Source: Nocardioides sp. Soil797
GTDB taxonomy: Bacteria > Actinomycetota > Actinomycetes > Propionibacteriales > Nocardioidaceae
NCBI GenBank assembly: GCA_001429555.1
Contig: LMSR01000018.1
Location: 389,108 to 453,107, forward strand
DNA length: 64,000 nucleotides
Reading direction: 5' to 3'
Position 1 is the first letter of the stretch, and every line of letters starts with the position of its first letter. Below the pieces are notes generated by a model that saw only the letters and a list, made by a program, of their open reading frames with translations, had not been told where the DNA came from and ran no database searches. Of this stretch, positions 50,858 to 59,903 are shown piece by piece. The position numbers and the translations under genes are program-made.

Positions 50858-51892
50858 ATGAGCAAGAAGATCTCCGTTGCCGTAGCCGGCGCCAGTGGAT
50901 ATGCCGGAGGCGAAGTCCTGCGTCTGCTGCTGGCCCACCCCGATGTCGAGATCGGAGCACTCACCGGTGGATCCAATGCCGGTGAGAGCTTCGGGCGGCT
51001 GCAACCCCACCTCGGACCACTCGCCGACCGCACCCTCGAGGCCACGACTCCCGAGGTGCTCGCAGGTCATGACGTGGTCTTCCTCGGGTTGCCGCACGGG
51101 GCCTCCGCCGAGGTCGCCAACGCGCTGGGCGACGACGTCGTGGTGATCGACTGCGGCGCCGACTTCCGGCTCACCGACCCCTCCCTGTGGGAGAAGTTCT
51201 ACGGCTCGCCGCACGCCGGGTCCTGGCCCTACGGCATGCCCGAGCTGGCCGCCCAGCGTGACCAGCTGCGCGGCGCGAAGCGGATCGCCGTCCCGGGTTG
51301 CTACCCGACGGTCTCCACGCTCACTGCCGCGCCGGCGGTTGCCCGCGGCCTGGTCGAGCCGAGTGTCGTCGTGGTCGCCGCGAGCGGCACCAGCGGCGCC
51401 GGCAAGGCAGCCAAGCCCCACCTGCTGGGCAGCGAGGTGATGGGCAATGCCAGCGCGTACGGCGTCGGCGGCGTCCACCGGCACACGCCGGAGATCATCC
51501 AGAACCTCAACCTGCTCACGGACGCCCGGGTGAAGGTCAGCTTCACCCCGCTCCTGGTGGCGATGCCCCGCGGCATCCTGGCCACCGTCACCGCGCCGCT
51601 GGCCGCCCCGCTGACCGCTGACGAGGCCTATGTGGCCTATGTCGAGGCGTACGCCGACGAGCCGTTCGTCACCGTGCTGCCCCAGGGGATGTGGCCGCAG
51701 ACCAAGTCGGTGATCGGCTCGAACGCCGTTCACGTGCAGGTCACCGTCGACGAGGAGGCCGGCCAGCTGATCGCGGTCGGAGCAGTCGACAACCTGGCCA
51801 AGGGCACCGGCGGCGCCGCCGTCCAGTGCATGAACCTCGCTCTCGGACTCGACGAGTCCGCGGGCCTGACCACGATCGGACTGGCCCCATGA
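50858..51892 (+). CDS. argC: N-acetyl-gamma-glutamyl-phosphate reductase
   Basis: 344 residues. It has a Rossmann start VAVAGASGYAGGEVLRLL, the catalytic Cys in AVPGCYPTVSTL, ASGTSGAGK and the C-terminal His region SFTPLLVAMPRGI. It reduces N-acetylglutamyl phosphate to the semialdehyde. ATG 50858 is chosen over upstream in-frame codons because the -10 box ends 7 nt before it. It is first in the arg operon, and its stop overlaps the next gene. Confidence 0.97.
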   Translation: MSKKISVAVAGASGYAGGEVLRLLLAHPDVEIGALTGGSNAGESFGRLQPHLGPLADRTLEATTPEVLAGHDVVFLGLPHGASAEVANALGDDVVVIDCGADFRLTDPSLWEKFYGSPHAGSWPYGMPELAAQRDQLRGAKRIAVPGCYPTVSTLTAAPAVARGLVEPSVVVVAASGTSGAGKAAKPHLLGSEVMGNASAYGVGGVHRHTPEIIQNLNLLTDARVKVSFTPLLVAMPRGILATVTAPLAAPLTADEAYVAYVEAYADEPFVTVLPQGMWPQTKSVIGSNAVHVQVTVDEEAGQLIAVGAVDNLAKGTGGAAVQCMNLALGLDESAGLTTIGLAP

Positions 51893-52341
51893 GCGAGACC
51901 CCCGAAGCAACCGACGAGCCCCGGACGTTCACCCTCCAGCAGTTCCCCGAGAAGCTGGCCGTCGTCCGACTCGCGCCGGGCGCCGAGGTGCCGCAGTGGG
52001 CAGAGGCTTCGTCGCTGTTCTCGATCACCGCCACCGCCACCGAGACGTCGCTGGTCTGCGCCACCCGCACCGTCCCCACCAAGGTGCCGAGCCAGAAGCC
52101 GTTCACCGCCTTCGCAGTCAAGGGGCCCCTCGACTTCGAGCTGTACGGCGTGCTGGTGGCGCTGCTGCAACCGCTGGCCGAGGCGAAGATCAGCGTCTTC
52201 ACGATCTCCACGTTCGACACCGACTGGATCCTCGTTCCCCAGGGACAGGCCGACGAGGCCACCGAGGCGTGGCGACGACAGGGGCACACCGTCGCCGCCG
52301 CAGTCCCCGTCACCCCTTCCGGAAAGAGCAAGAAGAAATGA
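51889..52341 (+). CDS. ACT-domain (CASTOR-like) protein in the arg operon
   Basis: 150 residues with an ACT-like region of the CASTOR type in the second half (FTAFAVKGPLDFELYGVLVALLQPLAEAKISVFTISTFDTDWILV). It has no catalytic motif. It overlaps argC and argJ by 4 nt each, so it is translated with the arginine enzymes. An amino-acid-sensing role, perhaps for arginine, is plausible by analogy with CASTOR proteins but unproven. Confidence 0.8.
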   Translation: MSETPEATDEPRTFTLQQFPEKLAVVRLAPGAEVPQWAEASSLFSITATATETSLVCATRTVPTKVPSQKPFTAFAVKGPLDFELYGVLVALLQPLAEAKISVFTISTFDTDWILVPQGQADEATEAWRRQGHTVAAAVPVTPSGKSKKK

Positions 52342-53489
52342 CCGTCACCACTCCCGCTGGCTTCGTCGCCGCCGGTGTCCCCGCCGGCCTGAAGTCCACC
52401 GGAGCGAAGGATCTCGCCCTGGTCGTCAACCAGGGCCCGACCTTCGACTCCGCCTCTGTGTTCACCGCCAACCGCTGCAAGGCGAACCCGATCCTGTGGA
52501 GCCAGGAAGTCGTCAAGGACGGCGTCGTGCGCGCCGTCGTACTCAACTCGGGTGGCGCCAACTGCTACACGGGCGCCGAAGGTTTCCAGACCACCCACGC
52601 GGTCGCCGAGCAGGTCGCCGGCAAGCTCGGCATCGGTGCCGGTGACGTGGTGGTCTGCTCGACCGGCCTGATCGGCCTGGCCAACCCGCGGCAGAACCTC
52701 CTCGACGGTGTCGACGCGGCCCATGCCGCGCTCAGCGACGACGGAGGAGCCGACGCTGCCGAGGCGATCATGACCACCGACAGCGTCAGCAAGAAGGTGG
52801 TCATCGAGGGCGCCGGCTGGAAGGTCGGCGGCATGGCCAAGGGCGCCGGCATGCTGGCCCCACAGCTGGCCACCATGCTCGTCGTGCTCACCACCGACGC
52901 GGTGGTTCCGGCCGCCGATCTGGACCGGGCGCTCCGGGCCGCGACCCGGGTCAGCTTCGACCGCCTCGACTCCGACGGGTGCATGAGCACCAACGACACC
53001 GTGACCGTGATGGCCAGCGGTGCCTCCGGGATCACGCCACCGATCGACGACTTCACCGACGCACTCACCCAGGCCTGCACCGACCTCGCCATGCAGCTGC
53101 TCAAGGACGCCGAAGGGGCCGACCACGAGATCGCGATCACCGTGCTCAACGCCGTCTCCGAGGACGAAGCGGTCGAAGCCGGCCGCTCCGTGGCGCGCAG
53201 CAACCTCTTCAAGGCCGCGGTCTTCGGCAAGGACCCGAACTGGGGCCGGGTGCTGGCCAGCCTCGGCACCACCGAGGCGACCTTCGATCCCGCCGACCTT
53301 GACGTCGCGATGAACGGGGTCTGGGTGTGCCGGAACTCCACCCCGGCCGAGGACCCGGCCGGCGTCGACCTCAGCGCCCGCGAGGTCACGGTCACCATCG
53401 ACCTGAAGTCCGGAAGCGAGCGGGCCACGGTGTGGACCAACGACCTCACGCACGCCTACGTCCACGAGAACAGTGCCTACTCCTCATGA
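52338..53489 (+). CDS. argJ: Bifunctional ornithine acetyltransferase/N-acetylglutamate synthase
   Basis: 383 residues. The self-cleavage site is at KGAGMLAPQLATMLVV, where the Thr of ATML becomes the catalytic nucleophile. ANRCKANP, GGANCYTG and KDPNWGRVLASLG are also conserved. It recycles the acetyl group between acetylornithine and glutamate. It overlaps both neighbours by 4 nt. Confidence 0.97.
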   Translation: MTVTTPAGFVAAGVPAGLKSTGAKDLALVVNQGPTFDSASVFTANRCKANPILWSQEVVKDGVVRAVVLNSGGANCYTGAEGFQTTHAVAEQVAGKLGIGAGDVVVCSTGLIGLANPRQNLLDGVDAAHAALSDDGGADAAEAIMTTDSVSKKVVIEGAGWKVGGMAKGAGMLAPQLATMLVVLTTDAVVPAADLDRALRAATRVSFDRLDSDGCMSTNDTVTVMASGASGITPPIDDFTDALTQACTDLAMQLLKDAEGADHEIAITVLNAVSEDEAVEAGRSVARSNLFKAAVFGKDPNWGRVLASLGTTEATFDPADLDVAMNGVWVCRNSTPAEDPAGVDLSAREVTVTIDLKSGSERATVWTNDLTHAYVHENSAYSS

Positions 53490-54421
53490 GCGAGAACACG
53501 ATGAATCCGCAACCAGTCAAGGCTGACGTGCTGGCCCGGGCCCTGCCCTGGCTGATGAAGTACCACGGCAAGGTGATCGTGGTGAAGTACGGCGGCAACG
53601 CGATGACCGACGACCGCCTCAAGCAGGCCTTCGCCGAGGACATCGCCTTCCTGCGCTACGCCGGTTTCAAGCCGGTCGTCGTGCACGGGGGTGGCCCACA
53701 GATCTCCACGATGCTGGACCGGCTCGACATCGAGTCCGAGTTCAAGGGCGGCCTGCGGGTGACCACCCCCGAGGCCATGGACGTCGTCCGCATGGTGCTG
53801 GTGGGCCAGGTGCAGCGCGAGCTGGTCGGCCTGATCAACCAGCACGGCCCGATCGCGGTCGGGCTCTCCGGGGAAGACGCCGGCCTGTTCACCGCCGAGC
53901 CCACCAACACCATCGTCGACGGCGAAGAGGTCGACCTGGGCCTCGTCGGCGAGGTCGCCAAGGTGCGTCCCGAGTCGGTGCTCGACCTGGTCGAGGCCGG
54001 CCGGATCCCGGTGATCTCCTCGGTCGCCCCTGATGTCGATGGACAGGTCCACAACGTCAATGCCGACACCGCCGCGGCAGCCCTGGCGGTGGCGCTCCGG
54101 GCCGAGAAGCTCCTCGTCCTCACCGACGTGGAGGGTCTCTACCGTGACTGGCCAGACAGCGACGACGTGATCAAGGAGATCAGCCCGGAGGCATTGGCCG
54201 AGCTGATGCCGTCGCTCGCCTCCGGCATGGTGCCCAAGATGGCGGCCTGCCTCAAGGCAGTGCAGGAGGGCGTGCCCCGCGCGACGGTGGTCGACGGGCG
54301 CGCCGAGCACGCCGTACTCCTGGAGATCTTCACCGACGAGGGAGTCGGCACCCAGGTGCTGCCCGGCGTGGAGACGCTGATCCGCCAGGCCCAGAATCCT
54401 CCCGTCACGAAGGAGTCCTGA
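53486..54421 (+). CDS. argB: Acetylglutamate kinase
   Basis: 311 residues of the amino-acid kinase fold: VIVVKYGGNAM, VVVHGGGPQIS, VNADTAAAALAVAL and LTDVEGLY, then a C-terminal glycine-rich segment SGMVPKMAACLKAV. It phosphorylates N-acetylglutamate. The long N-terminal helix seen in arginine-sensitive enzymes appears present (about 1-25). Operon gene, with overlaps on both sides. Confidence 0.97.
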   Translation: MSENTMNPQPVKADVLARALPWLMKYHGKVIVVKYGGNAMTDDRLKQAFAEDIAFLRYAGFKPVVVHGGGPQISTMLDRLDIESEFKGGLRVTTPEAMDVVRMVLVGQVQRELVGLINQHGPIAVGLSGEDAGLFTAEPTNTIVDGEEVDLGLVGEVAKVRPESVLDLVEAGRIPVISSVAPDVDGQVHNVNADTAAAALAVALRAEKLLVLTDVEGLYRDWPDSDDVIKEISPEALAELMPSLASGMVPKMAACLKAVQEGVPRATVVDGRAEHAVLLEIFTDEGVGTQVLPGVETLIRQAQNPPVTKES

Positions 54422-55599
54422 TGAGTGCCACCTGGTCCGAGCGCTATGCAGCCTCCCTGATGAACACCTTCGGCCCGCCGAAGCTGGTGCTGACCCGCGG
54501 TGAGGGCGCCCACGTGTGGGACGAGAACGGCAAGGAGTACGTCGACCTGCTGGGCGGCATCGCCGTCAACGCCCTCGGCCACGGCCACCCGGCGCTCGTC
54601 GAGGCTGTTTCCGACCAGCTCTCGACATTGGGCCACGTCTCCAACTTCTTCGCCAGCCAGCCCCAGATCGAGCTCGCCGAGAAGCTCCTCGCACTGGTCG
54701 GCGAGCCGGGGAAGGTGTTCTTCTCCAATTCCGGCACCGAGGCCAACGAGGCAGCCTTCAAGCTGACCCGTCGTACCGGCCGCACCCACGTCGTGGTGGC
54801 CGAGAACTCCTTCCACGGCCGCACCATGGGCGCGCTCGCGCTGACCTCGAAGGAGGCCTACCGAGCGCCCTTCGAGCCGCTGCCCGGCAACGTCACGTTC
54901 GTCCCGTACGGCGACTCCGAGGCGTTGGCTGCCGCGGTCACCGATGAGACGGCCGCCGTGCTCCTCGAGCCGCTCCAGGGCGAGGCCGGCGTGAACGTTC
55001 CTCCCGACGGCTACCTGGCCCGCGCCCGCGAGATCACCTCGGAGCACGGTGCCCTGCTCTGGCTCGACGAGATCCAGACCGGCATCGCCCGCACCGGCGC
55101 CTGGTTCGCCCACACCGAGTCCGGGGTGACCCCCGACGTGATCACCTTGGCCAAGGGCCTTGGGGGTGGCATCCCGATCGGCGCCACCATCGCGCTCGGA
55201 GCGGCTGGTGACCTGCTCGAGCCCGGCAACCACGGCACCACGTTCGGCGGCAACCCCGTCGCCACCGCAGCCGCACTGGCCGTGCTCCACGTGATCGAGC
55301 AGGACGACCTGCTCGCCCGAGCCAGCAGTCTCGGCAACCGGCTGCGCGACGGAATGGCCGCTGACCCGCGAGTGACCGACGTGCGCGGCAGGGGACTGCT
55401 GATCGGGCTCGACCTCTCCGCCGACGCCTCGGCCGAGGTCACCGCTGCCGCGCTGGAGCAGGGCTTCATCATCAACAACCCGACCCCGAACCGGATCCGC
55501 CTGGCGCCGCCGCTGGTGTTGGGCGATGCCGATGTGGAGGCCTTCCTCGCCGCCTGGCCGGCCATCCTGGACCGAGCCGGAGTGGAGCCACCGTCATGA
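54421..55599 (+). CDS. argD: Acetylornithine aminotransferase
   Basis: 392 residues of class III PLP aminotransferases: FFSNSGTEANEAAFKL, FHGRTMGALA, LWLDEIQTGIARTG (PLP Asp), and the PLP lysine in TLAKGLGGGIPIGA. NHGTTFGGNPVA is also typical. It converts N-acetylglutamate semialdehyde to acetylornithine. ATG overlaps the argB stop. Confidence 0.97.
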   Translation: MSATWSERYAASLMNTFGPPKLVLTRGEGAHVWDENGKEYVDLLGGIAVNALGHGHPALVEAVSDQLSTLGHVSNFFASQPQIELAEKLLALVGEPGKVFFSNSGTEANEAAFKLTRRTGRTHVVVAENSFHGRTMGALALTSKEAYRAPFEPLPGNVTFVPYGDSEALAAAVTDETAAVLLEPLQGEAGVNVPPDGYLARAREITSEHGALLWLDEIQTGIARTGAWFAHTESGVTPDVITLAKGLGGGIPIGATIALGAAGDLLEPGNHGTTFGGNPVATAAALAVLHVIEQDDLLARASSLGNRLRDGMAADPRVTDVRGRGLLIGLDLSADASAEVTAAALEQGFIINNPTPNRIRLAPPLVLGDADVEAFLAAWPAILDRAGVEPPS

Positions 55600-56519
55600 C
55601 CCGGCACCTGTTGCGTGACGACGACCTCAGCCCCGTCGAGCAGGCCGAGGTGCTGGCCCTGGCCGCGAAGATGAAGGCCGCGCCCTTCGCGCACAAGCCG
55701 CTGGCCGGTCCGCGCACGGTCGCGATGATCTTCGACAAGCCGACGCTGCGCACCCAGTCCTCGTTCTCGGCGGGTATCGCCGAGCTCGGCGGCAACCCGC
55801 TGGTGATCAACGGCGACCTGGCCCAGATCGGCGTACGCGAGTCCGTCGAGGACGTCGCACGCGTGCTGGCGCGACAGGTCAGCCAGATCGTGTGGCGCAC
55901 CAACGACCACCACAAGCTGGAGACGATGGCCACCTGGGCGCAGGTCCCGGTGATCAACGCACTCAGCGACGACTTCCACCCGTGCCAGCTGCTGGCCGAC
56001 CTGCTGACCGTGATCGAGCACAAGGGCCCCCTCGCCGGACTGCGCGCCACGTTCGTCGGTGACGGCGCCTGCAACATGGGCAACTCGTGGCTGCTCGCGG
56101 GCGCCACCGCCGGCATGCACGTCGTGGTCAGCTCGCCCGAGGGATACGAGCCCGCCGTCGACATCGTGGCCCAGGCGCAGAAGGTCGCTGCCGACACCGG
56201 CGGGTCGGTCGCCCTCGACCGTGATCCGGTGACCGCCGTGGCGGGGGCCGACATCGTCATCACCGACACCTGGGTGTCGATGGGCAAGGAGGCCGAGTCA
56301 CAGGACCGCCTCGCCGCGTTGAAGCCCTATGCCCTGACCCGTGAGCTGCTCGAAGGAGCCCGCCCCGACGCGATCGCGATGCACTGCCTGCCGGCGTACC
56401 GCGGAAAGGAGATCGAGGCCGAGCTCATCGACGGCCCCGACAGCGTCGTGTGGGACGAGGCAGAGAACCGCCGTCACGCACAGAAGGCCGTGTTGGCCTT
56501 CCTGGAGGAACGACGATGA
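55596..56519 (+). CDS. argF: Ornithine carbamoyltransferase, variant carbamoyl-phosphate loop
   Basis: 307 residues. The ornithine-binding FHPCQLLADL and HCLPAYRGKEI motifs are intact. The carbamoyl-phosphate loop reads KPTLRTQ (48-54) where most enzymes have STRTR, so Ser is replaced and the second Arg is Gln. Otherwise length and layout match anabolic OTCase, and its place between argD and argR supports the role. The variant may be lineage-specific. Confidence 0.93.
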   Translation: MTRHLLRDDDLSPVEQAEVLALAAKMKAAPFAHKPLAGPRTVAMIFDKPTLRTQSSFSAGIAELGGNPLVINGDLAQIGVRESVEDVARVLARQVSQIVWRTNDHHKLETMATWAQVPVINALSDDFHPCQLLADLLTVIEHKGPLAGLRATFVGDGACNMGNSWLLAGATAGMHVVVSSPEGYEPAVDIVAQAQKVAADTGGSVALDRDPVTAVAGADIVITDTWVSMGKEAESQDRLAALKPYALTRELLEGARPDAIAMHCLPAYRGKEIEAELIDGPDSVVWDEAENRRHAQKAVLAFLEERR

Positions 56520-57037
56520 ACGAGTCGGCACTCACCCCGTTGACCAAGAACGCGCGCCAGCAGTTGATCATCGACCTGCTCACCACCCGTGAGGTCAAGT
56601 CCCAGGTCGAGCTCGCCGAGCACCTTGCGGCGCGGGGCGTCCACGCCACGCAGGCCACGCTGTCGCGCGACCTGGTCGAGCTCGACGCGGTGAAGGTGCG
56701 TGCCAGCGGCGGGGGACTGGTCTATGCGGTCCCCGCTGAAGGTGGGGACCGCACCCCCGCCACCGCACCCGAGAGCGCGGCTGCGAACGCACGTCTGGCC
56801 CGTCTGTGCGCCGAGCTGCTGGTGAGCGCCGAGTCGAGTGCCAACATGGTCGTCCTGCGTACGCCGCCGGGTGCCGCCCAGTTCCTCGCCTCGGCCTTCG
56901 ACCGGGCCGAGATCGGCGACGTGCTCGGCACCATCGCCGGTGACGACACCGTGCTGGTGATCGGTCGCGACCCGCAGGGCGGGGACGCCCTGGCACGACG
57001 CTTCCTGGGCTTCGCCAACGACCCGCGCACTGCCTGA
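56516..57037 (+). CDS. argR: Arginine repressor
   Basis: 173 residues. The N-terminal winged helix (LTTREVKSQVELAEHLAARG, HATQATLSRDLVEL) and the C-terminal oligomerisation/arginine-binding domain (ANMVVLRTPPGAAQFLASAFDRA, IAGDDTVLVIGRD) are complete. It represses arg genes when arginine is high, probably at the box before argC. It overlaps argF by 4 nt. Confidence 0.97.
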   Translation: MNESALTPLTKNARQQLIIDLLTTREVKSQVELAEHLAARGVHATQATLSRDLVELDAVKVRASGGGLVYAVPAEGGDRTPATAPESAAANARLARLCAELLVSAESSANMVVLRTPPGAAQFLASAFDRAEIGDVLGTIAGDDTVLVIGRDPQGGDALARRFLGFANDPRTA

Positions 57038-57066
57038 GCCCACCCCTGACTGATACGAAGGACCCT

Positions 57067-58503
57067 GTGACCGAGAACAGCACCACCAACACCGGCAAGC
57101 TGTGGGGCGGACGCTTCGCCGGCGGCCCCAGCCCGGAGCTCGACGCGCTGTCGCGCTCCACCCACTTCGACTGGCGCCTCACGCCGTACGACCTGGCCGG
57201 CTCCCGGGCCCATGCCAACGTGCTCCACACCGCCGGGTTGCTGACCGACGCCGACCACGCCGAGCTGCTGCGCGGGCTCGAGGTCCTGGGCCAGAAGTAC
57301 GCCGACGGCTCACTCGCCCCGGATCCCTCCGACGAGGACGTGCACGGAGCCCTCGAGCGACTCCTGCTCGAGGAGGTCGGGCCAGACGTGGGCGGTCGGC
57401 TCCGTGCCGGCCGGTCCCGCAACGACCAGATCGCGACCCTGTTCAAGGTGTTCCTGCGCGATCACGCGAAGGTGATCGCCGCCGCGGTGCTCGACCTCGT
57501 CGATGCCCTGCAGGCACAGGCCCAGCAGCACCTCGGCGCGATCATGCCCGGACGCACCCACCTGCAGCACGCCCAGCCGGTGCTGCTGTCCCACCACCTG
57601 CTGGCCCACGCCTGGCCGTTGCTCCGCGACGTCGAGCGGTTGCGTGACTGGGACACCCGCGTCGCCGCGGACTCGCCGTACGGTTCCGGCGCACTGGCCG
57701 GTCAGAGCCTCGGTCTCGACCCCGAGCAGGTGGCCGCCGAGTTCGGTTTCACCGGCTCCAGCGCGAACTCGATCGACGGCACCGCCGCACGCGACTTCGT
57801 CGCGGAGTTCGCCTTCGTCACCGCGATGATCGGTGTCGACGTGAGCCGCCTCGCCGAAGAGGTGATCCTCTGGTCGACGCGCGAGTTCGAGTTCGTGCAG
57901 CTGCACGACTCCTGGTCGACCGGCTCGAGCATCATGCCCCAGAAGAAGAACCCCGACATCGCCGAGCTGGCCCGCGGCAAGGCGGGTCGGCTGATCGGCA
58001 ACGTGGGTGGGCTGCTGGCGACGTTGAAGGCGTTGCCGCTTGCCTACAACCGTGACCTGCAGGAGGACAAGGAGCCGGTCTTCGACTCCGTCGACACGCT
58101 CGAGGTGCTGCTGCCCGCCTTCACCGGCATGGTGGCGACGCTGACCTTCCGCACCGAGCGGATGGCCGAGCTGGCACCGCAGGGGTTCTCCCTGGCCACC
58201 GACATCGCGGAGTGGCTGGTGCGCGAGGGCGTCGCCTTCCGCATCGCTCACGAGGTGGCCGGTGCGTGCGTCCGTCGCTGCGAGGAGCTCGGCATCGAGC
58301 TGCACGAGCTCACGGACGAGCAGTTCGCCGAGATCCACCCGAGCCTCACGCCCGCCGTCCGCGACGTGCTCACGGCGGAGGGTTCGGTGGCCTCCCGCAA
58401 CGGTCGCGGCGGCACCGCCCCCGAGCGGGTGGCCGAGCAGCTGCAGGAGCTCGCCGCGGCCGCGTCGTCCCACCGCGCACGGATCGACGTTCCTGAGGAA
58501 TGA
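57067..58503 (+). CDS. argH: Argininosuccinate lyase
   Basis: 478 residues of the fumarase/aspartase superfamily: LWGGRFAGGPSPELD, GRLRAGRSRNDQIAT, MPGRTHLQHAQPVLLSHH and the signature GSSIMPQKKNPDIAELARGK. It splits argininosuccinate into arginine and fumarate. GTG 57067 follows GAAGGA. It closes the operon; argG, its usual partner, is not in the window. Confidence 0.97.
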   Translation: MTENSTTNTGKLWGGRFAGGPSPELDALSRSTHFDWRLTPYDLAGSRAHANVLHTAGLLTDADHAELLRGLEVLGQKYADGSLAPDPSDEDVHGALERLLLEEVGPDVGGRLRAGRSRNDQIATLFKVFLRDHAKVIAAAVLDLVDALQAQAQQHLGAIMPGRTHLQHAQPVLLSHHLLAHAWPLLRDVERLRDWDTRVAADSPYGSGALAGQSLGLDPEQVAAEFGFTGSSANSIDGTAARDFVAEFAFVTAMIGVDVSRLAEEVILWSTREFEFVQLHDSWSTGSSIMPQKKNPDIAELARGKAGRLIGNVGGLLATLKALPLAYNRDLQEDKEPVFDSVDTLEVLLPAFTGMVATLTFRTERMAELAPQGFSLATDIAEWLVREGVAFRIAHEVAGACVRRCEELGIELHELTDEQFAEIHPSLTPAVRDVLTAEGSVASRNGRGGTAPERVAEQLQELAAAASSHRARIDVPEE

Positions 58504-58512
58504 GCTGTTCGC

Positions 58513-59103
58513 GTGCCCCGCAGGCCTGACCTGGGCGTCCTCCGCGGTGCTCCCCTCGAGGTGGCACCGCGGTTGCTCGGCGCGGTCCTGACGCACGGCG
58601 ACGTCGCACTCCGGGTCACCGAGGTCGAGGCGTACGACGGGGCACACGACCCGGGCTCCCATGCCCACCGTGGGCGAACCCGGCGCAACGAGGTGATGTT
58701 CGGTCCGCCCGGCTACCTCTACTGCTACTTCACCTACGGGATGCACGTGTGCTGCAACGTGGTCTGCCGCGACGAAGGCGTCGCGGGAGCCGTGCTCCTG
58801 CGCGCCGGCGAGGTGATCGAGGGCATCGAGACGGCACGGGCGCGTCGTCCGAAGAGCAGCGACCGCGACCTGGCGCGCGGACCGGCCAGGCTCTGCAGGG
58901 TGATGGACATCGCCCTCGACGACGACGGCAACGACCTGGCTGTCGGCCCGATCACCCTGCGGCTGGCGGATCCGGTGGCCCCGGAGGCGATCCGCAGCGG
59001 CCCCCGCGTGGGCCTGCGGGCAGCACCCGACTGGCCCTGGCGGTTCTGGTTGACCGACGACCCGACCGTGTCCGCCTACCGTCCCGCCAAGCCCCGTCCC
59101 TGA
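58513..59103 (+). CDS. 3-methyladenine DNA glycosylase (AAG/MPG family)
   Basis: 196 residues. The family motifs TEVEAYDGAHDPGSHAHRGRT, MFGPPGYLYCYFTYGMHVCCNVV and GPARLCRVMDI are clear. It excises alkylated purines in base-excision repair. GTG 58513 starts 10 nt after argH, so it may be read with the arg operon, which is a positional coincidence more than a functional link. Confidence 0.94.
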   Translation: MPRRPDLGVLRGAPLEVAPRLLGAVLTHGDVALRVTEVEAYDGAHDPGSHAHRGRTRRNEVMFGPPGYLYCYFTYGMHVCCNVVCRDEGVAGAVLLRAGEVIEGIETARARRPKSSDRDLARGPARLCRVMDIALDDDGNDLAVGPITLRLADPVAPEAIRSGPRVGLRAAPDWPWRFWLTDDPTVSAYRPAKPRP

Positions 59104-59177
59104 CCCACGAAGCGTCAGACATTGCTGCGCGAGGGGCCATTCCTCGATGGATTCCGGGGCTGGGCGAGACTGTTCAC

Positions 59178-59903
59178 ATGCTGATCCATCCATGGGACTC
59201 CGTCGAGAACTGGCGTGCGCTGGTGCCGGGGAACGACTTCGGCCAACTGATCACGACAGGCGAGGTCGAGGGGTGGCCGGTGGTCGTGCCGACCCACTTC
59301 GTGGTGCAGGGTGACGAGATCCTCCTGCACCTGGCCAGGCCGAACCCCGTCTGGGGTGCGCTCTCCTGGGACGATCGTGTGGTGATGGTCCTGATCGGCG
59401 ACTACACCTACGTCGATGCGTCGATGAATGCCGACCCCGGAACTGATCCCGACCTGGGCGTGCCCACGTCGTACTACACCGCCCTGCAGTTGCGAGGACG
59501 CGCCACGGTCGTGGACGACCCGGACGAGAAGGCCGCCATCCTGGCCCGCCAGCTGGCCCACTTCGAACCGGCCGACTCGACCCGCATCGCGCCCACCACC
59601 GACATCGAGTCGGACCGCCGGCAGCTGCCCGGCATCCGCGGCCTGCGGATCCGCATCGAGGACGTCCGCGCCAAGCAGAAGTACGGCGGAAACAAGTCGG
59701 TCGAGGAACGCATCGCCATCGCCCGCCGACTCGAGGCACGTGGCGCAGCCGGTGACCGGGTGCCCGGAGACGACTGCTCGAGCGGACTAGGGTCGAGGAG
59801 TGAGCAGTCTTCGACCAGACACTTCGGAGTCCCTTCGGCGCATCGTGACCGACAAGCAGGCCGAGGGGAGGGTCCCGGGTGTGGTCGGCGGAGTCGCGCG
59901 TGA
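59178..59903 (+). CDS. FMN-binding PaiB-like protein with extended C-terminus
   Basis: 241 residues. The first 200 match the PaiB/FMN-binding split-barrel family (MLIHPWDSVENWRALV, VVPTHFVVQGDEILLHLARPNP, GNKSVEERIAIARRLEARG). The last 40 residues are low-complexity and lie inside the start of the next gene (104-nt overlap), so the natural stop was probably lost. Family members are thought to be FMN-binding regulators or oxidoreductases; no activity can be assigned. Confidence 0.82.
   Translation: MLIHPWDSVENWRALVPGNDFGQLITTGEVEGWPVVVPTHFVVQGDEILLHLARPNPVWGALSWDDRVVMVLIGDYTYVDASMNADPGTDPDLGVPTSYYTALQLRGRATVVDDPDEKAAILARQLAHFEPADSTRIAPTTDIESDRRQLPGIRGLRIRIEDVRAKQKYGGNKSVEERIAIARRLEARGAAGDRVPGDDCSSGLGSRSEQSSTRHFGVPSAHRDRQAGRGEGPGCGRRSRA

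Noticed and set aside
43646..50900. Prophage or recently transferred island status for the flavoprotein operon
   Set aside because: No integrase, tRNA, IS or composition break flanks it; codon style matches the neighbours, so transfer cannot be supported from the sequence.
57310..59193. A 627-residue minus-strand frame opposite argH and the glycosylase gene
   Set aside because: It has no recognisable domains, and the plus-strand genes with clear motifs occupy the same DNA.
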